Below are positions 45,101 through 57,100 of a DNA stretch of 64,000 nt, one piece after another. The notes beneath the pieces were generated by a model. It was given only the letters and a program-made list of their open reading frames with translations. It was not told the origin of the DNA and made no database searches. The stretch spans positions 6,820,001 through 6,884,000 of the forward strand of contig NC_088711.1 of assembly GCF_963576615.1 (NCBI RefSeq). Reading direction: 5' to 3'. This stretch comes from Watersipora subatra (taxonomy: Eukaryota; Bryozoa; Gymnolaemata; Cheilostomatida; Watersiporidae). The position numbers and the translations under genes are program-made. Each line of letters begins with the position of its first letter. Positions within the stretch are counted from its first letter, which is position 1.

Positions 45101-48100
45101 AGAGGGATAGAATGTCGAGTGTAAGGGGTGGATGGTACAACTGCACGAGAGAGATAGATTGTCGAGTGTAAGGGGTAGATGGTATAACTGCACGAGAGGG
45201 ATAGAATGTCGAGTGTAAGGGGTGGATGGTACAACTGCACGAGAGGGATAGATTGTCGAGTGTAAGGGGTGGATGGTACAACTGCACGAGAGGGAATATG
45301 AAAGAGTGCACCAGCCCATAACATGCAGAATATTATCATCTACATCTATGTATCTGCTTCTGATGAGAAGGCAGCATCGATCAACAATAAAAAGAACAGT
45401 CCTTGATTCAGGTCAAGCGAGACAAGTTGCTGTGTTTAAGTTCTGAGACTCGTAATTAAACCATTGCCAAGCCAAGACCAATACTCATGAGAAAGCAACT
45501 CCAAGTCTCATGATATGAGTATATATGTACGCTGGCTTCTGAATACAAGGCTATGTGTGAGAGATTCTTTGATTATGGAACGTATATTGTAATAGAGGGC
45601 CTTCAGGAGAGCTCAGAGGCAATTGTTACAATATATTCTTCATGATGCAAGATTGACTTTGATTTCAGCTTGAAAAGGGCAGTGCCTCAGAACACAATGT
45701 ACACGCACTCATATTTTCAAGAGTGTCAACATCACATATTTTGTAATAAAGTAGTATATAAACTTGGTATTTCAAGGTAACAATGGCATGCCAAGAATAG
45801 CAAACTATAGTTTCAGCCAATAAAAGACAATGCAACAAATCACGATGCCAATAAAAAGCAATGTAACAAATCGAAGCACAAATAAAAGGCAATGTAACAA
45901 ATCGCAGAACCAATAAAAGGCAATGTAACAAATCACAGCACCAATAAAAGGCAATGTAACAAATTGCAGCACTAATAAAAGGCAGTGTAAAAAATCGCAG
46001 CACCAATAAGAGGCAATGTAACAAATCACAGCACCAATAACAGGCAATGTAACAAACCGCATTGTCAATACAGCTGTATAAGCTCATAGCACTTTGTTTT
46101 TTAGCTCAAGCGGCTCTCTGCATACAAATATATGTCATCTTTTCTATTCATTGCGCAACTGAGTAGAGCTGGACTGGTATGCATTAGAGTAAGAATATAA
46201 TTCGTGACGAGGAATTTTCTCAGATGGATTCTTTTACTATAGTGGGATTCGCTCAACACTGCGACACTAACATACTGTTTACCAATACAGTAATACTTCA
46301 ACTTACGAGTGCTCCAACATACAAGAATCTTGAGATACGAGCCAGCTTTTAAGCAAGTGTTAGCACTAACATACGAGCCATGCTTGAGATACGAGCACGT
46401 GAGTCACTTGCCAAGTATGCCGGAGGTGTTTTATAAGAACAGCATCACTCTGTATTTTTCAACTGCTCAGGTTATACTTTTGTATCGTGTTTTTTGTGCG
46501 CAATTTTCAGTGCAGAATTATGTGAATTAAAAGTACTGTGCGTTGACCGAAAGTTTGCCAGTAAAATGAAAAATAATGCAAAGAAAAAGCGAATAATAAC
46601 AGTTGATATTAAACGGGAAATTATTGAAAAATATGTGAAATACATATGCGTGATTGAATAATGCTAGCTCAGCAACTTGACAGAAATGGGTCTATCCATA
46701 ATCACCATTGTTACAATTAGAGCATAAATTTAATTATAAAAGATTGGTATTGCGTTTAAGATGATTTTAAATCAGATATTTTCTTAGAGCTCAACAAGCT
46801 CTTTCAAAAGATGTATAATATGTCACACCAAAGTTAATTTTTACTGAGAAACCTCTTAGTTATTGTGTCACTCGCGTTACATCAGAGAAATATGCATTTT
46901 GAAGAGCTAGTTGCTTATCCTTAAAACTCTCTGATTTGTTGGGAAGCAAAATTATAAAAACTTATTTGTCTTATTTTAAAGAAGCCTGCTGACATATGCA
47001 CTAAAATTTTTCCAGATATTAGATGGTAGTGGTGAACTACATGCTTGTAAACATGTCACCGCTGTTACATCCGACTGTCACCATCGTTACGCTTCTTATA
47101 TTCTGTAAACTTATAAGTATTTAAGTTCACTGTAATGAGATCAATAATGGTATTAAAGCTAATGATTACAATATATATATAGACAAGCCTTAACTTGAAA
47201 TGTTTTTTATTGGTTTCAAAGTATAAAATATAATAATATAATAGTTATAATACATGACAAACATGATTAGGCTTAAATAACGTAAGATGAAAAAATGAAT
47301 ATTGATCATGTAATTGTGAGAATGTACTAACAAAATGTTTTAGATCATTCTGCATGCTCTAAATCTTCTGTAAAACATTACTGACCTCTTTTAGAGAGAG
47401 TAGGACAAGACAGTGACTTGGCTATATTATGAAATTCTACCCATGATATATTTTTTGTATTAACAACAAGTGTTTTTTGGCTTCACTCTTTAAAAAAACT
47501 GCACTTTAGCTTTGAGGGCATCTACTCTGTTTACCACTCCTACATAATGCCTAGAAGTTTATTTTTTCCAGGCAGCAACGTTAGCACAAAATCCCCTTCT
47601 TTCATTGTGCTTGCTAGTTGTTTGATGGGTTCGGAATTGCACTCACTTTCTGGGTCACTGATTGCATGGTCATCAGGATCTATGTAAAAGTTAAAACTTT
47701 CCAATGGCATACTTTTACTTTTCTATTTTGTTTTATTTTATCTTTCCTCATCTCTATTGCCATCTTCTGACAATGATAGTCCAACTGTCATTGCTAGTTT
47801 ATGGACAATCTAGCGACATTTGCTTGGGCTGTTTAGAAGTGCTCGATCAATCTTTTTACAGCTTTATCTTCAGATTGTGGGTTGCCAAATTGGGAAGTGG
47901 TGGCTACAAAAAATGAATATAACTTTAATAACTTTTTTTACAAAATACATGAAACATTAACTTGAAACATCCATAATGTATGCATATGTAGTAAAGCATT
48001 AAGTTTTTTGAAGAAAATAAATGAATGTACATACCTGGCAATTTTACTTTCAAAAGTTTTTTCTCGATCTCTGTATTGCTCAACTCTAATTCTTGCTTTC

Positions 48101-51100
48101 TCTCGAGTTTCCTTCAATTGACCTTCTGTAAGTTGAGCTCTTAATTTTGTTCTGCTCTTTTGATTTTGATTAGAGCAGTCAAATATTGAGTCTATTGTTT
48201 TGAATATTGACGTATTTTTCACGATATTTACGCATCTGCTCTGCAGATGTTGTCTTACCCATGTTGAAAGCAGAAATGACCAGCAGACTTTCCACCTAAC
48301 AATATTCTGTTTCAAGCACTTGTTACAAGTTGCTCCCATGAGTAGATTTGATGAAATTTTGAACCATTCTCAGTATCCGAGTCTCAAGTCTTAGTAATAC
48401 ATTTGTAAGATAGGAACCGTTTGCTAACTTGCTAGAAGCTTGTTAAGTTCCCACAATGGCTTAAATTTACAATATAATGAATAACTCATACATGAGAACA
48501 TCAACAACACCACAAATTACTGTTAAATGTGAAATTCACTCAAATTAATCCTATAGTTAGATAAGTTGAGGGGTGTAACAATGGTGACAGTGTAACAGCG
48601 GTGACGCAAATTTCGGAAATATGTGCAATTTTTAGCAAAACTGAAATTAGTTATAGGTACAGCGTATAAAGTTAGCGTTGAAAACAAATTACTACTAATT
48701 TTGAACTAATAATACAGGTGTAGTAGAAACTTATTGATGTTTCCTGTCACCATTGTTACTCAAAACATGCCAACCTATAGAAGAGCCCCACACCAATAGA
48801 TCAGTGCACCGATGGCCAATTTATACATTAACGGACAGCAAAGCCATTGTGAGATCCATTACAGCTAGATATTTGTGTTCAGAGTAATATGTATACCATG
48901 TACAAGCATCTCTATCTTGCCATTATGGCCATAAAGTATTTTGTGCATATACACTAACTTTAGCAAACTATTAAAACACGATAGAGGAGCACTACCCCCA
49001 CAATTATTTTCCATCTTAGGGTTTGGTATGTATACTTCATATGTGAAGCATTATTTTAATGAAATTACTGTTTTGAAATTTTTCCAAAAAATCCATTTAT
49101 TTATGGATAGGCCCAAATACATCCACAATTATCAAACAGAAGGATAATATTCAGGGCATTTAGTTCGCAAAAGGACTAACGATAGTTTATAAACGGCACA
49201 GCGATCTTCACGACCGCTTATGGAGAGACTGCTCAGACATTGGTTAAAAGATAAACAATTGGCCGGTGACAGCGTACTGAAACGATGCTATGTGAAAAGG
49301 CCGGGTGCTATCTATCAAAACTATAAAAATAGACATTCGGACAAGTTGGCTAGTGGTCGTGCATTAACCCTTTGTGACGACACCTGTGTTCGTCCTAACC
49401 GCAACATGTTGAAAGGGCGACAAAGGCAAACGTCCTTAGATAGGTTTATTTTAAAACGGCTGGCTGGTCGTGAAAACGAAACAAAGGAAAAATTAGCTAA
49501 CCAGCGAGAAACTTCAAACTATGAACGCCGAAGAAATTTTAATTACGTTAAGTTGAAAATGAAAGTTTGCTTTTAGGTTTGCTTCTAAGTTTGTCTGTTA
49601 AGACATTGATAAAATCCAGATTTATCAAAGTCAACTGTCGTAATGAAGGATAACTTATATCTCCCTCCCTGGCAAATGCTAGCGTTAGCTGCTATTGTAT
49701 GTATTTAATTTTACATTTTAATTAATCACATTTCCTTGCATTATTTTTAATTGTTGCTTTTTGAAATCAGGTGGTAAGTTAGGACAATAACCAACAAGTT
49801 CTTTCTGTTACAATATCTTGTTTTATTTGCATTTTTAGTGTATGGAAACCAATCAATATATATTTAATTGTTCTCTATATAAATAAATTGCACCAACATG
49901 CGAGCAAATTAACATACGAGCTCAGTCTCGGAACGCATTAAGCTCGTAGGTTGAAGCATGACTGTATATTCACTAAAAGATGACCACCCGGTCTGACCAG
50001 CCGCTTCAGCTGCCCAATCAACACAGAGGTGTATAGAAGGAGCGAATTGGGCATCAAAGAAAGCAGGTAAGGCAGCAATAGAATAAACATGGCTGCGGAA
50101 CTGCTGAGACAGAAAACAGGAAAGCAAGAAGACAAATTTCCTAATTCAAATATTTTTGATTAAAGCACGGAACTATAAAAAATCCACTGCATCTCAAGGC
50201 ATCCCTAAGAGCTGAAATTATAACTTGTGGCAGATATCAGAATTTTTAATCAATTGATAGAGTTATAGAAAGACTGGCTAGAAGTAAAGAAATGAATGTG
50301 TGACTCATGAACTTAGTCAACAGTGAATGAGGACAGTGAATGAGTCAACAGTGAATAGTTAACAGTGAATGAGTCAACAGTGAATGAGTAATAGGAAAGA
50401 ATATCCAGGTAAGATTAGTTGGCAGCAAGGATGCCACAAGTAGTGACATCACCAAGTATTACGTAAGATGAACGATTGTTTACAAGATTCGCCTGTTCAA
50501 TGGAGAGTGAAACAATATGCATGTTTTATCAAATGGCTGGTTGATACTGTATATGGAGGCAATGTAAGTTCTGGTCAAACGTGTATAAACATTTGAGCAA
50601 GTTGAAAGAAGCAACTAACGCTTGAAATGACATTAGGTTGATGATCACACGTAAAACAAAACTCTCAAGTCCAACATGCTGCAGACGGACAGTTTCACAG
50701 GAATACGGCTCTATAGGAACATCAACAGTAAAAGATGATTTAACTATAACATGATAAATTAGTCAAGGCTGATAAATGCTTTGAAGTCGACTCACATTAG
50801 GAACAAAGCTTTGCAGAAGCTCAACAAGAGATGACGTAAGAGGGCTGACAGCTGACGGCACCCTGGTTAGATTGAGTGTCAGCTTGCCGACAGCCACGCT
50901 GCCTTCCCTCTTGTACCTAGGAGTAAAAACAAAAGTGAGCAAGCAGACAGAAATAGTACAGAATCTGGCTCAGCGCCATTAGTATCAGCATCACCAAATA
51001 CAGAACTATGTATATATAATAAGGTAAAAAAGAAGACAACTCACACGGATGAGAGGAGATGACAGAGGAGGTATTCGGCTGCCAAGCTGTCACCGCACAA

Positions 51101-54100
51101 GGCGTGCTCAAGAACTGACAAGAGGTCTTCTCTGATACTTTGACTTTCGCGCTGAATTTTCTCAGCTGAAAATGACAACAAGATGATTAAATTTGACTGA
51201 CTCACATGTCAGAGATGTGAGGTGCCAGTGCTCTAAAGGCCTGTCTACACACACCAACATGTCAGAGATGTGAGTTGCCAGTGCTCTAAAGGCCTGTCTA
51301 CACACCAACATGTCAGATATGTGAGGTGTCAGTTGCTCTAAAGGCCTGTCTACACACCAACATGTCAGAGATGTGAGGTGTCAGTTTCTCTAAAGGCCTG
51401 TCTACACACCAACATGTCAGAGATGTGAGTTGCCAGTGCTCTAAAGGCCTGTCTACACACCAACATGTCAGATATGTGAGGTGTCAGTTTCTCTAAAGGC
51501 CTGTCTACACACCAACATGTCAGAGATGTGAGTTGCCAGTGCTCTAAAGGCCTGTCTACACACCAACATGTCAGATATGTGAGGTGTCAGTTGCTCTAAA
51601 GGCCTGTCTACACACCAACATGTCAGAGATGTGAGGTGTCAGCTGCTCTAAAGGTACAGGTCTTGAGATACTGCTCTTGAGGTACAGTCATACCTCAACA
51701 TACATTTCAATTTATACAGCCAGAATGTATGTCAAATAGATAGAACTGGCTTGTATCTCAAAGGTTTTTTGTATCTAAAGGCAGAAACTTGCTGCAATTT
51801 TGCTTGTATTTTGCTTTTCTCGACGTTGGGGAAATCGTATTTCGAGGTATGACTGTACAGCCATATTTCGACTTACGAGCTTAATGCGTTCTGAGACTGA
51901 GCTCGTATGTCAATTTACTCGCATGTTGGTACAATTTATTTATATATAGAACAATTAAATATATATTGATTGGTTTCCATACTCTAAAAAATGCAAATAA
52001 AACACTCAAAACAAAATATTGTAACAAAAAGAACATGTTGGTTATTGTCCTAACTTACCACATGCTTTCAAAAAGCAACAAATAAAAAATAATGCAAGGA
52101 AATGTAATTAATTAAAATGAAAAATTAAATACATACAATAGCAGCTAACGCTAGCATATGCCAGAGAGGGAGATATAAGTTATCCTTTATTACAACAGTT
52201 GACTTTGATAAATTTGAATTTTATCAGTCTTAAAAGACAAACTTAGAAGCAAACCTAAAAGCAAACTTTCATTTTTAACTTAACGTAATTAAAATTTCTT
52301 CGGCGTTCATAGTTTGAAGTTTCTCGCTAGTTAGCTAAATTTTCCTTTGTTTCGCTTTCACGACTAGCCGGCTGTTTTAAGATAAACCTATCTAAGGACG
52401 TTTGCCTTTGTTGCCCTTTCAACATGTCGCGATTAGGACGAACGCAGGTGTCGTCACAAAGGGTTAATGCACGACCACTAGCCAACTTGTCCGAATGTGT
52501 ATTTTTATAGTTTTGATAGATAGCACCGGCCTTTTCACATAGCATCGTTTCAGTTACGCGATCACCGGCCAATTGTTTATCTTTTATCCAATGCCTGAGC
52601 GGTCTCTCCATCAGCGGTCGTGAAGATCGCTGCACCGTTTAGAGACTATGGTTAGTCCTTTTGCAAACTAAATGCCCTGAATATAATCCTTCTGTTTGAT
52701 AATTGTGGATGTATTTCTGAGCTAGCTCAATCACGCATACACCTTTCACATATTTTTCAATAATTTTCCGTTTAATATCAATTGTTATCATTTGCTTTTT
52801 CTTTGCATTATCTTTCATTTTACTGGCAAACTTTCGGTCTACGCACAGTACTGCATTCACATATTTCCGCACTGAAAATCGTGCACAAAAAACACGGTAA
52901 AAAAGTATAACCTGAGCAGTTGAAAAATACAGAGTGATGCTGTTCACATAAAACACCTATGGCATACTTGGCAACTGACTCACGCGCTCGTATCTCAAAC
53001 ATGGCTTGTATGTTAGTGCTCACACTTGCTTACAAGCTGGCTCGTATCTAAAGTTTCTCGTACGTTGGAGCACTCGTAAGTTGAAGTATTACTGTACTGG
53101 ACGATTCAGCACGCAGGTCTTGGCCTTCACACGGATGAGGTTAATTCGTACTGGTCGATCTATTTGTCAACACGATGGATTATTGACTAGGGCCAGTGTG
53201 CGTAGTCACAACAAATACCTACACTAAGCGCCGCGATACATTTCGTGTATTCAAGCATTAGACGGTTGAGAGTGAGTTGAGAGATATAGAGAGTTGAGAG
53301 ATATAGTGAGTTGAGAGATATAGTGAATTGAGAGATATAGCGAGTTGAGAGATATAGTGAGTTGAGAGATATAGCGAGTTGAGAGATATAGTGAGTTGAG
53401 AGATATAGTGAGTTGAGAGATATAGCGAGTTGAGAGATATAGTGAGGTTGAGAGATATAGTGAGTTGAGAGATATAGTGAGTTGAGAGATATAGTGAGTT
53501 GAGAGATATAGCGAGCTGAGAGATAAAGTGAGGTTGAGAGATATAGTGAATTGAGAGATATAGTGAGGTTGAGAGATATAGTGAGGTTGAGAGATATAGA
53601 GAGTTGAGAAATATAGCGAGTTGAGAGATATAGTGAGTTGAGAGATATAGTGAGTTGAGAGATATAGTGAGTTGAGAGATATAGTGAGTTGAGAGATATA
53701 GCGAGCTGAGAGATAAAGTGAGGTTGAGAGATATAGTGAATTGAGAGATATAGTGAGGTTGAGAGATATAGTGAGGTTGAGAGATATAGAGAGTTGAGAG
53801 ATATAGCGAGTTGAGAGCTATAGCGAGTTGAGAGATATAGCGAGTTGAGAGATATAGTGAGTTGAGAGATATAGTGAGTTGAGAGATATAGTGAATTGAG
53901 AGATATAGTGAGTTGAGAGATATAGTGAGTTGAGAGATAAAGTGAGGTTGAGAGATATAGTGAATTGAGAAATAAAGTGAGTTGAGAGATATAGTGAGTT
54001 GAGAGATATAGTGAATTGAGAGATATAGTGAGTTGAGAGATATAGTGAGTTGAGAGATATAGTGAATTGAGAGATATAGCGAGCTGAGAGATAAAGTGAG

Positions 54101-57100
54101 GTTGAGAGATATAGTGAATTGAGAAATAAAGTGAGTTGAGAGATATAGTGAGTTGAGAGATATAGTGAATTGAGAGATATAGTGAGTTGAGAGATAAAGT
54201 GAGTTGAGAGATATAGTGAGCTGAGAGATATAGTGAGTTGAGAGATATAGTGAGTTGAGAGATATAGTGAATTGAGAGATATAGTGAGTTGAGAGATATA
54301 GCGAGTTGAGAGCTATAGCGAGTTGAGAGATATAGTGAGTTGAGAGATATAGTGAGTTGAGAGATATAGTGAGTTGAGAGATATAGTGAGTTGAGAGATA
54401 TAGTGAGTTGAGAGATATAGTGAGTTGAGAGATATAGTGAGTTGAGAGATATAGTGAGTTGAGAGATATAGTGAGGTTGAGAGATATAGTGAGTTGAGAG
54501 ATATCGTGAGTTGAGAGATATAGTGAGCTGAGAGATATAGTGAGTTGAGAGATATAGTGAGTTGAGAGATATAGTGAGTTGGGAGATATAGTGAGGTTGA
54601 GAGATATAGTGAGTTGAGAGATATCGTGAGTTGAGAGATATAGTGAGCTGAGAGATATAGTGAGTTGAGAGATATAGTGAATTGAGAGATATAGTGAGTT
54701 GAGAGATAAAGTGAGTTGAGAGATATAGTGAGTTGAGAGATATAGCGAGTTGAGAGATATAGTGAGTTGAGAGATATAGTGAGTTGAGAGATATAGTGAG
54801 TTGAGAGATATAGTGAGTTGAGAGATATAGCGAGCTGAGAGATAAAGTGAGGTTGAGAGATATAGTGAATTGAGAGATATAGTGAGGTTGAGAGATATAG
54901 TGAGGTTGAGAGATATAGAGAGTTGAGAAATATAGCGAGTTGAGAGATATAGTGAGTTGAGAGATATAGTGAGTTGAGAGATATAGTGAGTTGAGAGATA
55001 TAGTGAATTGAGAGATATAGTGAGTTGAGAGATAAAGTGAGTTGAGAGATATAGTGAGTTGAGAGATATAGTGAGTTGAGAGATATAGTGAGTTGAGAGA
55101 TATAGTGAGTTGAGAGATATCGTGAGTTGAGAGATATAGTGAGCGATGGAAATACTCAGCACAACTTATTATAAACTACAACATCTAGAGTGGGAATTAA
55201 TTAAATTTGTAGATTATTCGCCGACTCCTTTGTGTCATGTCGATATATTTGTATGCAGAGGTGCAGATTGTATGCAGATTGTAAGTCAGGTTTGATTGTG
55301 TACTAAATGAATGCGATGCACAACTGATGAAATGACTGATGACATGGCAAAAATTTTTTTTAACCGATCGCAGCCATTGCCATCACGGTCTGCAGCTAGT
55401 ATCCTGCGTATCAACAAAGACATTAGACAAGTGATTACTATAGCAGTTAATCAGGAGGCCAGTAGACTACTACTTACTTAAAACAGACGTCGATGATGTG
55501 ATGAGAGGATTGCTAGAAGCTATGTTGGAGACATGAACAGCGTGTAGCCTCGGAACTAATGACGGGGGTGGGTGGTGGGCTTTTAGCTCTTCAGCACTAA
55601 ACATCTCACTGCCAGACAAAGTAGGAAGGTTACATAAATGACACATGAGACAAATCGGGAAAATTGGCGACCTGAGCATGCCTCAGCATTTCATAAACAA
55701 ATATCTCTCAACCCTCAGACTACCAACAAACCTTAAATCTGAGAAAACTACCCTACAGGATGAAAACATTCGATGGCTATAAAAATTCGCGATTTCACGA
55801 ACAGTCAATTCCGCGAATTATTAATTTCCGCGAACAATTAGTTCTATTTTTAATCACAAGAGAGAATAACTACTGCCTCAAATTAAAAACTAGCCTCTAA
55901 GCATAAATGCTAAACATAGTTGAGTTCCAAAACCTTTTTAAAATCATTGCCGGGCTTTGAACTAACCCCATTGCCAATGCATCACATTTCTTTACAAAAT
56001 TATTCAAGGTTGTCACAAGATATGCAGAATGGCGTCATAGCAAAAATAGCCGCTAGGCAGAAGTACTAAACGTAGCCGAGTTCCAAAACTTCTTTAAAAC
56101 CATTGCCGGGGCTTCGAGTTTTATTGCCATTGCATCAAACTTCTTTACAAAATTATTCAAGGTTTTCACAAGTTATTCGGCATGGCTTCATCATTGCAAA
56201 AACCTCTCCTACAGTCCTTTTACATTGAAATCAACTCCATCAATCCCTAATACCGAAGTTGAGGACGTTAACGATTCTGATCTGGACATTATGGTATGTA
56301 TTTGATTTGCAGAGCAGATACATTTTTCCATAACTGCGTTAGTTAATTCCTTTGTTTAAAAACTGATCGCTTTTATTAAATACTTCAGCTATTGTTTTTG
56401 TACTCCCTTAACACTTATTAATATTTTTTTCATTTTTGTGTTTACTGCAGATTGAGAATGAAACAGCCTATTCCGATTATAAAAACTAGAGACAAATAGT
56501 AATATTCATCAAGGCAGGAATATTGGCAGAGAAGCAACCAGTCAACCTAGACCCTTCATCGACAACAACTCCTTGATATTGCTGCAGCAAACATGATTAA
56601 ATTATATTTCATGTATATATATATTATAATTTATTAAAAATTTGAGCGTACAAATAAAATATTTCAAATACAAATAAAATTTTACAAATGATGAATAGAG
56701 TAAATATGAACAGTTTAGTCCATATGGCAGTTGTCTAGCAATAAAATTAAACTGGTACTCTTGATAAGTGAATACTAGCGTATAATGGTGCTCTCTGACT
56801 AATTATTTTGGTAATAGCAGCTCTATATCGCTGTCACTGTCTTGAGTAAATGTTAAAGACGATTCTCTCGCTACTACATGGCTGGTAAGGAAGTTATCAA
56901 TTTCAACTCTTCTCGTGGCTTACTATTGCAAAGTTCTGCCGGTTGGCCAAAAATTTGTGCTCGGAAAGGCGTTTTTGTTCCTTTTTGAAACAGATATATT
57001 CTCCTCGTTAGCAGCTGCGGTCACTTCTACCTCAATTTCAAGACCTCCCTGAATGATTGGCGATCTTCTAAGAATGACATCTACCACCCTTGCAGTCATT

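Noticed and set aside
42998..45319. 773-codon minus-strand frame as a repetitive secreted or structural protein
   Set aside because: It is a periodic reading of the 47-bp array; parallel frames on the same strand are open too, and only the edge belongs to MCMBP.
45665..46087. Cys/Tyr-rich minus-strand frame (CDLLHCLLLVLRF repeats)
   Set aside because: It is the 31-bp minisatellite read in frame.
53258..55162. 634-codon minus-strand frame
   Set aside because: Pure 17-bp satellite inside an MCMBP intron, no start context or domain.
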